From: Kineosporiaceae bacterium | GTDB taxonomy: Bacteria; Actinomycetota; Actinomycetes; Actinomycetales; Kineosporiaceae | DNA: 64,000 nucleotides | Assembly: GCA_016794595.1 (NCBI GenBank) | Contig: JAEUJN010000082.1 | Coordinates: 1-64,000, forward strand | Reading direction: 5' to 3' | In this document: positions 1 through 8,078 of the stretch, piece after piece | Position numbering within the stretch: position 1 is the first letter of the stretch | Layout: the number at the start of each line of letters is the position of its first letter | The notes under the pieces: generated by a model | What the model was told of the DNA's origin: nothing | Seen by the model: only the letters and a program-made list of their open reading frames with translations | Databases searched by the model: none | Made by a program: the position numbers and the translations under genes

Positions 1-88
1 GGTCTTTCCGCTCGCTGGTCCGCCCTTGACACCGGAATTGGGTTGTCTGGCACTGGGTCGTGTCGACGAGTCGGCGCAACGTGGGGTG

Positions 89-1024
89 ATGGCGATCATC
101 ACGACATCCCCGGATCCCGACATCTCCGTAGCGTCCGGCCCCGGCCGGGACGCGCGTCTTCTTGCCGGCGCGGTTGCGGCCTACTTGGGTCGGTTCCAGG
201 GCGCCTCTCGGGCCCATGCCGCCTCTGACCTGGGCGTCTTCCTGGACTGGTGCGCGGTCCGGGGCCTGGGCCCGCTCGCCGTCCACCGCCCGCACCTGGA
301 GTTGTACGTTCGTTGGCTGCAGGAAACCCGCCGGCACAAGCCGTCAACGGTTTCGCGGCGGGTCAGCGTGCTGACCGGGTTCTACCGCACAGCCGTCATC
401 GACGGAGTGCTGGAGGCCTCACCGGCCGAGCACCTGCGCCGGCCCACCGTGCCACCGGAGTCCCCGACACTGGGCTTGACGCACCTGCAGTTCGAGGCCC
501 TCCTCACCGCCGTGAGGCTCTCACCGCACCGCTGCGACTACGCCCTGGTGGCCATGCTCGGCCTGCTGGGGCTGCGGATCTTCGAAGCCACCGGCCTCGA
601 CATTGGCGACCTGGGGGAGGAACACGGCCACCGGGTGCTGCGGGTGGTCGGCAAGGGAACCAAGATCGTCCTTGTACCACTGCCACCCGCAGTCGCCCGA
701 GCGATCGACCAAGCTGTTGCCGATCGCGGGGCTGGACCGATTCTGCTCAACACCCGTGGCGGCCGGATGGACAGGCACGCCGCCACCCGCCGGCTTCGTC
801 ACCTCGCCGACGCGGCAGGAGTCCGATTGCCGCGAATGCACCCGCACATGCTCAGACACACCTATGTCACCACCATGCTCGACGCCGGAGTTGACCTGCG
901 CGATGTCCAGATTGCCGCCCGGCACGCCGACCCGCGCGCGACCATGCGCTACGACCGGGCCCGCAAGAACCTCGACCGCCACGCCAACTACATCCTCGCC
1001 GCATACATGGCCTCCGGAACCTGA
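89..1024 (+). CDS. Tyrosine recombinase (XerC/D-like integrase)
   Basis: Site-specific recombinase that cuts and rejoins DNA through a 3'-phosphotyrosine link. With the ATG at 89 (preceded by GTGGGG) the protein has 311 residues: an N-terminal SAM-like DNA-binding domain (about 20-115) and a C-terminal catalytic domain. The full catalytic set is visible: Arg163 in GLRIFEA, Lys192 in GKGTK, His253 and Arg256 in HMLRH, His279 in ARHADP and Tyr288 in MRYDRA. It therefore looks intact. Short Xer-like integrases occur as chromosomal dimer resolvases and in mobile elements. The toxin-antitoxin genes and tRNA next to it favour a mobile element, but its att site is not visible. An in-frame upstream start at 26 is possible but has no good ribosome site. 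Confidence 0.93.
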   Translation: MAIITTSPDPDISVASGPGRDARLLAGAVAAYLGRFQGASRAHAASDLGVFLDWCAVRGLGPLAVHRPHLELYVRWLQETRRHKPSTVSRRVSVLTGFYRTAVIDGVLEASPAEHLRRPTVPPESPTLGLTHLQFEALLTAVRLSPHRCDYALVAMLGLLGLRIFEATGLDIGDLGEEHGHRVLRVVGKGTKIVLVPLPPAVARAIDQAVADRGAGPILLNTRGGRMDRHAATRRLRHLADAAGVRLPRMHPHMLRHTYVTTMLDAGVDLRDVQIAARHADPRATMRYDRARKNLDRHANYILAAYMASGT

Positions 1025-1105
1025 TGCGACGGGCGTCGAATGCGGCTGTCGGCCCGCGGGAGGACGGCAATCACACCATGGCCACACCCAGGTATGGCTG
1101 CTGTA

Positions 1106-1124
1106 GTACCGCCTGCGGTACCAT
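1106..1124 (+). promoter_or_regulatory. hicAB operator and leaderless promoter
   Basis: The inverted repeat GTACCGC-CT-GCGGTAC (1106-1121) overlaps a TANNNT -10 element, TACCAT (1119-1124). Exactly six bases separate the -10 from the GTG start at 1131, so transcription should begin at the start codon. The palindrome suits the dimeric ribbon-helix-helix domain of the HicB encoded here. Promoter use and operator binding are inferred. Confidence 0.6.
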
Positions 1125-1130
1125 CTGTCT

Positions 1131-1385
1131 GTGGCATCGGTAGCCAAGATCCTCGAGGCCATGCGCGCCAACCCGAAAGGCATCCGCTACGACGAGTTGG
1201 TCAAGGTCTGCCAGCACTACTTCGGTCCGGCCAGGACCGGCGGCGGATCGCACGCCGTGTTCAAGACCCCATGGCCGGGCGACCCGCGAGTGAACATTCA
1301 GAACGACCACGGTAAGGCCAAGGCCTATCAGGTGCGCCAAGTGCTGGCCGCGATCGACAAGTTGGAGGAGGAGGGAGAATCGTGA
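1131..1385 (+). CDS. hicA: HicA-family mRNA interferase toxin
   Basis: Toxin half of a type II toxin-antitoxin pair; HicA proteins cleave mRNA with a small dsRBD-like fold. The 84 residues fit the family length. The conserved glycine-rich loop with the catalytic histidine is visible in GGGSHAVFKTP (about 37-47), followed by the strand carrying VNIQND. The GTG start at 1131 lies six bases after a -10 element, so the transcript is probably leaderless. The stop overlaps the hicB start by four bases (GTGA, 1382-1385), which implies translational coupling. The order hicA then hicB is standard. Toxin activity is inferred from family and context. Confidence 0.88.
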   Translation: MASVAKILEAMRANPKGIRYDELVKVCQHYFGPARTGGGSHAVFKTPWPGDPRVNIQNDHGKAKAYQVRQVLAAIDKLEEEGES

Positions 1386-1726
1386 CCACCACGGACGGCG
1401 ACATCACCCATTACACCTACCGCGTGACTTGGTCCGTCGAGGACGACGAGTACGTCGCTACATGCCTCGAGTTCCCCTCGCTGTCGTGGCTGGCCAACAC
1501 CCAAGAAGACGCCCTTCGCGGGTTGCGGCAACTCCTCGCCGACGTGATCGACGACCTACGAAGCAGCCACGAACCCATCCCCGAGCCCTTGTCGTCGCGG
1601 GTGTACTCCGGCAAATTCAACCTCCGCGTCGGGGAACAACTCCACCGCAAACTGGCGATGGAAGCCGCGGCCGAGAATCTCAGCCTCAACCAATACATCC
1701 TCCGGCGACTTTCCAACGCCTCCTGA
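1382..1726 (+). CDS. hicB: HicB-family antitoxin with ribbon-helix-helix domain
   Basis: Antitoxin that binds and blocks HicA and represses the operon. The 114-residue protein has an N-terminal partial RNase H-like HicB fold (about 8-65, with YVATCLEFPSLS typical of the family). It ends in a C-terminal ribbon-helix-helix DNA-binding segment (about 80-112: KFNLRVGEQLHRKL, then LSLNQYILRRL). The GTG start is coupled to the hicA stop by a 4-base overlap. The RHH domain accounts for the palindrome found at 1106-1121. The 124 bases between its stop and the vapC stop show no gene. Confidence 0.88.
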   Translation: MTTTDGDITHYTYRVTWSVEDDEYVATCLEFPSLSWLANTQEDALRGLRQLLADVIDDLRSSHEPIPEPLSSRVYSGKFNLRVGEQLHRKLAMEAAAENLSLNQYILRRLSNAS

Positions 1727-1850
1727 CCGCGCCGGAACAGACTCCACAACGCACGCTCATGCCGCGAGTGGCGCGGCATATGTCGTGCCGCGCGGCGTCA
1801 CTCTGCGGTGCGAGGGCCGGTGGTCGCTGGCCGGCCCGTGCGGCTTGTCG

Positions 1851-2234
1851 TCAGACAGGGACGATGTCGATCAGGTCTTCGAGACCGCGCAGGTCAGCAC
1901 CGTTGCGGGTGTAGAGGGTGGCGGAGTGCGCGTGGGCGGTGGCCGCGATGAGCAGGTCCATGACGCGTCGGCGCGGCTGGCGTCCCTGGCTCACCGTCCG
2001 GGCTGCGAGTCGGCCGTAGCTGTCGGCCACCGCCTCGTCGACGGGCAGGGGGTCGAAACGCTTCTGCAGTCCGCTCAGTCGGGCCAGGCGTACCGCTCGG
2101 GCCTCGGGCGAGTGCGCCACCAGCACGCCGTAGTGCAGTTCGGCCAGACTGATCACACTGATCGCCAGCTCACCCGGCAGCGGCTGCACGTCCGCCGCGA
2201 TCAGCACGCTGGTGTCGAGAATGCCTCGACTCAC
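1851..2234 (-). CDS. vapC: PIN-domain ribonuclease toxin (VapC family)
   Basis: Likely toxin RNase of a second toxin-antitoxin module. Starting at the GTG at 2234 the protein has 127 residues, normal for VapC. PIN acidic residues are visible: Asp in GILDTSVL near the N-terminus, Glu in SLAELHYG, Asp in RRVMDLLIAATA, and the C-terminal NGADLRGL. The start overlaps the antitoxin stop by four bases (2231-2234). Longer upstream starts would read through the antitoxin gene in another frame and are rejected. The RNA target cannot be told from sequence. Confidence 0.88.
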   Translation of the reverse strand: MSRGILDTSVLIAADVQPLPGELAISVISLAELHYGVLVAHSPEARAVRLARLSGLQKRFDPLPVDEAVADSYGRLAARTVSQGRQPRRRVMDLLIAATAHAHSATLYTRNGADLRGLEDLIDIVPV

Positions 2235-2479
2235 CCGCGCTCCCACGGGTCGGACGGGGCGTCGTCCAGGCGGTCCACGTCGGCCTGCCATTCCTCGTCC
2301 ACGCCCTCGCGGAACAGGTCCGCCAGGTCCTCCCAACGCCGCCACGAGCGCGGTGTGACCGGACCCAACACCGCCGCGGGGCGACCGGCGACGGTGATCG
2401 TCACCTGCTCGCCGGCCTCGGCGCGACGAACGAGATCACTGGCGTTCTGCCGCATCTCACGCAGTCCGACCTCAGCCAT
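2231..2479 (-). CDS. vapB: Phd/YefM-type antitoxin paired with VapC
   Basis: Antitoxin and likely autorepressor of the PIN-toxin module. The 82-residue protein (start ATG 2479) has the Phd/YefM N-terminal DNA-binding fold: VGLREMRQNASDLVRRAEAG, then VTITVAGRPAAVLGPV. An acidic tail (about 50-82, WEDLADLF to DPWERG) should wrap the toxin. An upstream in-frame ATG at 2497 lies inside the promoter palindrome and is rejected, because the -10 element sits six bases before 2479. Antitoxin and toxin genes overlap by four bases. Confidence 0.87.
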   Translation of the reverse strand: MAEVGLREMRQNASDLVRRAEAGEQVTITVAGRPAAVLGPVTPRSWRRWEDLADLFREGVDEEWQADVDRLDDAPSDPWERG

Positions 2480-2485
2480 CCGGCC

Positions 2486-2503
2486 ACTATAGCACAAGTG
2501 CTA
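2486..2503 (-). promoter_or_regulatory. vapBC operator and leaderless promoter
   Basis: On the minus strand a near-consensus -10, TATAGT (2486-2491), ends six bases before the vapB ATG, so the mRNA should start at the start codon. It overlaps the inverted repeat TAGCAC-AA-GTGCTA (2490-2503), a fitting operator for the Phd-type antitoxin. No clear -35 is seen. Confidence 0.6.
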
Positions 2504-2599
2504 CCTTGCGCTGTCGGTCCATCGACTCGGCCATGACGCCACAAGGTGCGGCGAAGCACGACCACCCTCGTGCACCTCAGTCAGCGGCCGTTCTCGATG

Positions 2600-2672
2600 T
2601 GCCCCCGAGAGGATTCGAACCTCCGACACACGGTTTAGGAAACCGTTGCTCTATCCCCTGAGCTACGAGGGC
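2600..2672 (-). tRNA. tRNA-Arg (anticodon CCU)
   Basis: The 73-base gene folds as a cloverleaf. The acceptor stem is GCCCTCG paired with CGGGGGC (one G-U pair), discriminator A. The D arm is in AGCTCAGGGGATAGAGC, the anticodon stem is ACGGT/ACCGT with loop TTCCTAA (anticodon CCT, reading AGG), and the T arm contains GGTTCGAATCC. No CCA is encoded. The 3' end (2600) faces the toxin-antitoxin and integrase genes, the geometry of an element inserted at a tRNA 3' end. Confidence 0.95.
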
Positions 2673-2775
2673 GGGAAGGGCAGGCTCGCGTGGACCCTGC
2701 CGCGGGCAGGCTACCGGCCAGGCGGACGGCGCGACCACTCTGCCCGCCGCGGGCCGGGTCACCCGTGAACATGAT

Positions 2776-2832
2776 CGAGTGGACGGTTCTCGGGCAACAC
2801 GCCGAGCGTGTCGCCCGAGAACCGTCCACTCG
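2776..2832. repeat. 57-base imperfect palindrome
   Basis: Two 27-base arms (2776-2802 and 2806-2832) flank a 3-base loop CGA; only one pair mismatches (2796 A against 2812 C). The arms begin CGAGTGGACGGTTCTCGGGC. The last ten bases of the second arm region, CCACTCGCGG, occur again five bases downstream (2841-2850). It lies in non-coding DNA after the tRNA. It could be a REP-like mobile palindrome or a terminator-like hairpin. Confidence 0.9.
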
Positions 2833-3485
2833 CGGGGCATCCACTCGCGGACCTTCACCAGTGGGCGGGCGACAGGGATCAGCCGACGGCCGACCCACCT
2901 GCGCAGCATGACCACCCCCGGTGTCCCACGACCCGCGGGACGCCGTCCGATCAGCGGGCAGTCTCGGCCAGTTCGCGCAGGTAGGTGCGCAACTCGCTCT
3001 GTCGCGGCACCCTCGGCGTCGGCATCGCCAGCGGGGCACCCGCCACCACGCCTCCTGCCTGGCCCGCGGACCGCCACGGCACGGGCACCCCACCAGCCAC
3101 CATGCCCGACCCAGGGGTGCGGCGACTCACGGACGCCACGCGCATCCTCACAACAGCCGTGACCGGCTGAGCAGACCTCATGACAACCACTGTGGACCTG
3201 AACACCGCGTCAGGAAACACACACCGACAGCTATCAGCCATACTCCTGAGACACCGGTCAGCCGCTCGGCCGCCGCGCTCCCCTGATCCGGCGAGCACGA
3301 CCGCTCACGGGGCCGACCGGGTTCATCGTCACGCTCTGGCTCCGGGCCGCGCCCTCATGCGCGACAATGAACCGACAAGGAACCGCCAAGCAACGTGGTA
3401 CAGCACCACGGGGGCGCTGACGTGCGCCAGCCGCCGTACGATTTTCCCAGACTCCCAGGCCACCGGGGATACGGGGAGGAGGGCC
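2833..3485. other. Non-coding stretch between tRNA/palindrome and FHA gene
   Basis: About 650 bases without a convincing gene. Open frames run through it on both strands, but they have arginine/proline-rich composition, no ribosome sites and no recognisable domain. The last 60 bases carry the leader and strong ribosome site (GGGGAGGAGGG) of the gene at 3486. Confidence 0.55.
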
Positions 3486-4712
3486 ATGGCATCCGCCGGG
3501 CAATTCGTTCGTGAGCGCATCCCGATTCCGGCCAGCGTGCCGGAAGCCGGGCGCTTGGTGCTGGAACTGATCGCCAGCTCGCGAGACTCCCAGGCCGAGG
3601 CCGCCGGTCCGATGACGTTCCGGGTGGTCCGCCGCTTCCGGCCCACCTGGGCCTCTGCGCTCGGCTTCCTGATCGCCCCGCTCTTCGTGCGCAACACCGA
3701 GGTCTGCCGGGTGGCCGTCATCGAGGCCCGGGTCGGCGCCGAGCTGCTGCTCGAGGGCACCATCGACCCCGAGCTGCACGAGCGGCTGGTCCACCTCGGC
3801 CGAGTCCCAGAGGCCGCTCGCGTGGCCACCCTCGGCCCCCGGCCGGTGCCCCAGGTCATCTCCCCCCACGCCGCCGCCCCCGGCCCGGCCCCCCAGCCGC
3901 GCCCGCTGCCGCCGCCGCCCAGCGGCTACCCCGCCGCGCACCGCCCCGACGTGGTCGACCTGCGCGACTCCGCCCGGTCCATCGACCCGGTGCCGGCGCG
4001 CACTCGCCACGACGAGTTCGCCGACCTGGTGCCCCCACCCCTGCTGCCACCGGACGGCGGGCGCCCACAGCCCCCGGCCGGCCCCGCGCCGTCCTTCGCC
4101 CCGCACGACCCCGCACCGCACGCGCCGGGCAACGGCAACGGCTCCTCCAACGGGCGTCTGCCCAGTGCCTTCCGCTCCCCGCGGGACGCCGTCCAGCCCG
4201 AGGGCATGATCGCGGCTCCACCTCCGCCGCCGTCGGCACCGCCCTCCGCGCCGCCCGGCTCGGCCCGGCAGCCGGGGTGGCCCCCGGTTCCCGCGGCCCC
4301 CGACATGCCACCGAACGACCTGTTCACCCCGCCGACCCGGATCGCCCCCAGCATGGGCCAGCAGCCAGGGGCGCCTCGGGTGCCACGGATCGCGGTGTCG
4401 GTCGACACCGGCGAGCAGGGGACCCTCGACCGGTTGCTGATCGTCGGGCGCGCGCCCACCCGCCAGCCCGCCGAGACCGACGCCGTCCTGCTGTCGGTCA
4501 ACGACCCGAGCCTGTCGGTGTCCAAGACCCACCTGGCCATCGAGCTGGATGCGGCCGGCCTCTGGGTCACCGACCGCAACTCGACCAACGGCACCTGGAT
4601 CGACGAGGGCCGCGGCGCGCTGCGCCCGGTTCCCGCCGGTCAGCGGACGCCGGTGCCGCCCGGAGCCCGCGTGCTGATCGGTGAGCGCGTGCTCACCTTC
4701 ACCCGCCAGTAG
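3486..4712 (+). CDS. FHA-domain protein with proline-rich linker
   Basis: FHA domains bind phosphothreonine, so this is a likely reader of Ser/Thr kinase signalling. The start at 3486 follows GGGGAGGAGGG; the frame is open upstream to 3180, but that part has non-coding composition. The 408 residues divide into an N-terminal domain (about 1-115) with a hydrophobic stretch ASALGFLIAPLF, a Pro/Ala-rich linker (about 120-300), and a C-terminal FHA domain (about 305-405). The FHA domain has IVGRAP, then SLSVSKTHLAI (Lys-Thr where Arg is usual before His), then RNSTNGTWI. The N-terminal domain is not recognised. A convergent neighbour is another FHA protein. Confidence 0.85.
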   Translation: MASAGQFVRERIPIPASVPEAGRLVLELIASSRDSQAEAAGPMTFRVVRRFRPTWASALGFLIAPLFVRNTEVCRVAVIEARVGAELLLEGTIDPELHERLVHLGRVPEAARVATLGPRPVPQVISPHAAAPGPAPQPRPLPPPPSGYPAAHRPDVVDLRDSARSIDPVPARTRHDEFADLVPPPLLPPDGGRPQPPAGPAPSFAPHDPAPHAPGNGNGSSNGRLPSAFRSPRDAVQPEGMIAAPPPPPSAPPSAPPGSARQPGWPPVPAAPDMPPNDLFTPPTRIAPSMGQQPGAPRVPRIAVSVDTGEQGTLDRLLIVGRAPTRQPAETDAVLLSVNDPSLSVSKTHLAIELDAAGLWVTDRNSTNGTWIDEGRGALRPVPAGQRTPVPPGARVLIGERVLTFTRQ

Positions 4713-4730
4713 CCCCACCCGACACCCACG

Positions 4731-4770
4731 AACGACGGGCCCGGTTCCTCGAGGAACCGGGCCCGTCGTT
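4731..4770. terminator. Bidirectional terminator, perfect 40-base palindrome
   Basis: Two 20-base arms meet with no spacer: AACGACGGGCCCGGTTCCTC (4731-4750) and its exact reverse complement (4751-4770). T-rich ends appear on both strands. It lies between the convergent FHA genes and should stop both transcripts. Confidence 0.85.
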
Positions 4771-4811
4771 TCGGGCGTCCGCCTGCCGTCGGCCCTCCGG
4801 GCCCGCCCCGG

Positions 4812-6869
4812 TCAGCCGGCGCGGAAGTCGCAGATGAGGTCGGCCACCGTCAACCGGACCCCGGCGACCAGCGGATAGGGCATCCACGAGTCCATCGCGA
4901 CCCGCTCGGCGCCCGGCGCGGTGAGCGTCGACCCGTTGCGGGAGCCCAGGTCGATCGCGAACGGCCCGGTGGTCCCCACGTCGATCCGCAGGTGGTTGCG
5001 GGACACCCCGCGCCCCTCGCCCCGGACGGTCACCAACCGGGCCGGCCGGTCGCGATCGGTCTGGGACGGCGCGCGGCCGATGATCACCGGACCGTCGACC
5101 ACGACCTCCGTGCCGTCGGTGAACACCAGGACGCCGGCCACGCCCGCCCCGAGCAGCGGCGCCGAGTGCGCCCCCGCCGCGAGCGGGGCGACCGACACCT
5201 CGGAACCGGGCACCGGTTCCGGCTCACCGACCGGCTCACGCGCCGGCTCACCAGCTGGGCTGGGCACCGGGGCCTGTGGGGCGATCGGCACCGGTTCGGC
5301 GACCACCGGCCCCGGCGCCACCGGCGCAGCGGCCGGCGGCTCTGGGACCGCCGGTGCTGAGACCACCGCGCCGGGCGCAGCGGCCACCTGTGGCTGCGGC
5401 GCGGGCTGCGCGAATTCCGCGAGATCCTCGTGATCAGGGTGGGAGGACTCCCACGGCTGCTCGACCGTCCAGGGCCGCTCGCCGTCCGGGGCGAACTCCC
5501 CGACCAGCTCGACCGGCTGGTCCCCGGGCTCGTCCGCGCGGGGAGGCGGGGACATCCAGGAGAAGTCCTCCTCCCCCGTCGCCGAGGGCTGCCCGTCCGC
5601 CACGGTCTCCACGGAGTCAACCGGCTCCACGGTCTGGACCACCTCGACCGGCACGACCGGCTCGACCAGTTGCGCAGACTCGACGGTCCGAACGGGCTCG
5701 ACCAGCGCGGCCGGATCGGCCTCACGCGTGAGGTCAGGCACGACCGAGGGCTCGACGTCGGACCCCGCGACGGCCCCGACCACGGCCCCGACCACGGCCC
5801 CGAGGTCGGCCCCGATCCCCAGGTGCGGCCCGTCGGCCGGGGCCGTGGCCTCCGCCGGCGCCCCCTGCCAGCCATCGCTCACCGAAACCCGCTCGGGGGC
5901 ACCGAGTTCCACGGATTCGAGCCGATCATCCAGTGCCACCTCCGCGCCCACGGCAGGCACGGCGGGGGCGGGAGCGGCCTCCTGGCGATGGGCACGCCGG
6001 GGACGGATGGAGGGCTGGGCCTCGACTGCCGGCGACACCCCCTCAGCGACCCCGGCCACCTCCCCCACGGCCAGCTGCGCGCGGACCTCCGGCACCGCCG
6101 TGTCGATGCCCACCCCGTGCAGCGGCGTCTCCTCCGGGGACTCGTGCGGGGTCAACGACCAGTCGGCCGCCCCGTAGCGACGCCGGGGATGGGACCCCAG
6201 CCCCGGCGAACGGCGCGACCGGGGATCCGAGCGCAGTTCCACCGGCCGGAACCCCGCGGCCCGTGACGTGCCGGTGTACAGCGGCTCACGATCGCCCCGC
6301 AGCTCGTCGAGCCCGAGTCCTGCCTTGCGGGCCGACGACGACTGCCTCGGAGCGCCCACCCCCGTACCCGACCGGGTCGCCGCCACCCCGGGGCGCGCCG
6401 GGGCGGGTGCCGCCTCCGGCTCGACCACCGAGCTCTGCCAGGACAGCACGTCGGCGAGCACCGCACCGATCACGATCGGCAGCGCCACGCCGTCCGAGCG
6501 GCCACCGGGACGCAGGAACCACAGCACGTCGTCCAGCGCCGCCCGCTGCTCCTGCCCGCTGGCGCGAACCACCCGCTGGCTGCCCGAGGGCTGGTGGACG
6601 GTGATCTGCAGCGAACCCCCGACCAGCAGGCGCACCGACTCCGGCTCACGGATCGCGATCGCGAAGTCGGGCGTCGGCACGGTCCGGGTGAGCGCCTCCA
6701 GAGCGCGGTCCATCCCCTGGGCGTGCTCCACCGAACGCCAGAGCGCATCCAGCGTCGTGCTGGGAACCTCCGGGTCGATGAGCACGGCGGCACTGCGTGA
6801 CACCAGCGCGATCCACGACCCCGGGGAGTAGGTCGCCCCGGTTCTCATCGCGCCCCCTCTGCGACCCAT
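4812..6869 (-). CDS. Large FHA-domain protein with long acidic Pro/Val/Glu linker
   Basis: Second probable phosphothreonine reader. The 685 residues comprise an N-terminal globular domain (about 8-150, beginning TGATYSPGSWIALVSRSAAV), a long disordered linker rich in Glu, Pro, Val and Ala with repeats such as VEPV (about 180-570), and a C-terminal FHA domain (about 575-685). The FHA domain shows VIIGRAPSQTD, GVSRNHLRID and DLGSRNGSTL, with the usual Gly-Arg, Ser-Arg-Asn-His and Asn-Gly residues. Two starts each have a purine-rich ribosome site: ATG 6869 and ATG 6848; the longer is given. It is divergent from ppx and convergent with the other FHA gene. Its kinase partner is not in the window. 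Confidence 0.85.
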   Translation of the reverse strand: MGRRGGAMRTGATYSPGSWIALVSRSAAVLIDPEVPSTTLDALWRSVEHAQGMDRALEALTRTVPTPDFAIAIREPESVRLLVGGSLQITVHQPSGSQRVVRASGQEQRAALDDVLWFLRPGGRSDGVALPIVIGAVLADVLSWQSSVVEPEAAPAPARPGVAATRSGTGVGAPRQSSSARKAGLGLDELRGDREPLYTGTSRAAGFRPVELRSDPRSRRSPGLGSHPRRRYGAADWSLTPHESPEETPLHGVGIDTAVPEVRAQLAVGEVAGVAEGVSPAVEAQPSIRPRRAHRQEAAPAPAVPAVGAEVALDDRLESVELGAPERVSVSDGWQGAPAEATAPADGPHLGIGADLGAVVGAVVGAVAGSDVEPSVVPDLTREADPAALVEPVRTVESAQLVEPVVPVEVVQTVEPVDSVETVADGQPSATGEEDFSWMSPPPRADEPGDQPVELVGEFAPDGERPWTVEQPWESSHPDHEDLAEFAQPAPQPQVAAAPGAVVSAPAVPEPPAAAPVAPGPVVAEPVPIAPQAPVPSPAGEPAREPVGEPEPVPGSEVSVAPLAAGAHSAPLLGAGVAGVLVFTDGTEVVVDGPVIIGRAPSQTDRDRPARLVTVRGEGRGVSRNHLRIDVGTTGPFAIDLGSRNGSTLTAPGAERVAMDSWMPYPLVAGVRLTVADLICDFRAG

Positions 6870-7103
6870 ATCGCCCCTCGTCTGGTGACTCTTCGTGACA
6901 GGCCTTACCTGACATGGTCACCGGCTCGTGTCATCGCAACGCCGCGTCCGGCGAAAACCGTACCCGTCCGGCGGACCCCGGGGCATCCCCGCATCGGAGG
7001 GTGACCCTGTCTGGCCTGCTTCGATCGGGTCACACCCCCCGCGGCGGCCCGCACACGCCCGCCTCGGCTCGGGGATGATCGTGGGAGCCGTTACCGTGGT
7101 CCC

Positions 7104-8027
7104 GTGCGTCTGGCGGTCCTCGACATCGGGTCCAACACCGGTCACCTGCTCGTCGTCGACGCGCACCGAGGTGCCGCACCGCTGGCCGCCCACTCGATCA
7201 AGCGGGCCCTGCGCCTGTCCGAGCACATCGACGCCTCCGGCAAGCTGGACGACGAGGGCGTCACCTCGCTGATCGACTTCGCGGTCGAGGCCACCCGCGC
7301 CGCCGAGGACAAGGGGTGCGAGTCGGTCCTGGCGTTCGCGACCTCGGCCATCCGGGACGCGACCAACGGTGAGAAGACCCTGGCCGCCGTCCGCAAGAAG
7401 ACCGACCTCGAGCTCCAGGTGCTCTCCGGCACCGACGAGGCCCGGCTGACCTTCCTGGCGGTGCGCCGCTGGCTGGGCTGGAACGCCGGCAAGCTGCTGG
7501 TGTTCGACATCGGCGGCGGCTCGCTGGAGATCGCCGCCGGCGCCGACGAGGCCCCGGACGTCGCCCAGAGCCTGGCCCTGGGCGCGGCCCGGCTGACCCG
7601 GGACTGGTTGCGGACCTCACCCCCCAAGGCGTCGGACGTCGCCGAGCTGCGCAGCTACGTCCGCACCGGGATCGCCCGTGAGGCGGGCGCCGTCCTGCGC
7701 CTGGGGGACATGGACTCGACGGTGGCCACCAGCAAGACCTTCCGGTCGCTGGCCCGGATCTGTGGCGCGGCGCCGTCGGGCGAGGGCCCGCGGATCCGCC
7801 GCGTCATCGCGCGCGAGGCACTCACCGACACGCTGCCGTCCCTGGTCTCCAAGTCCGCCGGCGACCTGGCGAAGCTGCCGGGGGTCTCGGCCAACCGGGC
7901 TCACCAGATGGTCGCCGGCGCCCTGGTCGCCGACGCCGTGATGGACCTGTTCGAGATCGAGGAGCTGGAGATCTGTCCCTGGGCGCTGCGCGAGGGCCTG
8001 ATCCTGTCGACCCTCGACACCCTCTGA
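7104..8027 (+). CDS. ppx: Exopolyphosphatase / Ppx-GppA family phosphatase
   Basis: Hydrolyses terminal phosphates of polyphosphate, or pppGpp in the related GppA. The 307 residues match the short single-module Ppx1 form of actinobacteria. Family motifs are clear: LDIGSNTGHLLVVD at the N-terminus, FATSAIRDATN, LSGTDEARLTF and the phosphate-binding loop VFDIGGGSLEIA. The GTG start at 7104 lies six bases after TACCGT (7092-7097), consistent with a leaderless transcript. The gene is separated by 234 bases from the divergent FHA gene. Polyphosphate versus pppGpp preference cannot be decided here. Confidence 0.9.
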   Translation: MRLAVLDIGSNTGHLLVVDAHRGAAPLAAHSIKRALRLSEHIDASGKLDDEGVTSLIDFAVEATRAAEDKGCESVLAFATSAIRDATNGEKTLAAVRKKTDLELQVLSGTDEARLTFLAVRRWLGWNAGKLLVFDIGGGSLEIAAGADEAPDVAQSLALGAARLTRDWLRTSPPKASDVAELRSYVRTGIAREAGAVLRLGDMDSTVATSKTFRSLARICGAAPSGEGPRIRRVIAREALTDTLPSLVSKSAGDLAKLPGVSANRAHQMVAGALVADAVMDLFEIEELEICPWALREGLILSTLDTL

Positions 8028-8078
8028 TCCGGCCCACCGACAGCGACCGCCCCGGCAGCAGCACCGGCCGCCGGGAGC

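Noticed and set aside
2600-2672. Direct repeat of the tRNA 3' end as a second att site within the window
   Set aside because: I found no copy of the tRNA 3' end elsewhere in the window; any second site would lie outside.
2951-3298. 115-codon minus-strand frame in the gap after the tRNA
   Set aside because: No ribosome site, no domain, and composition typical of chance frames in high-GC DNA.
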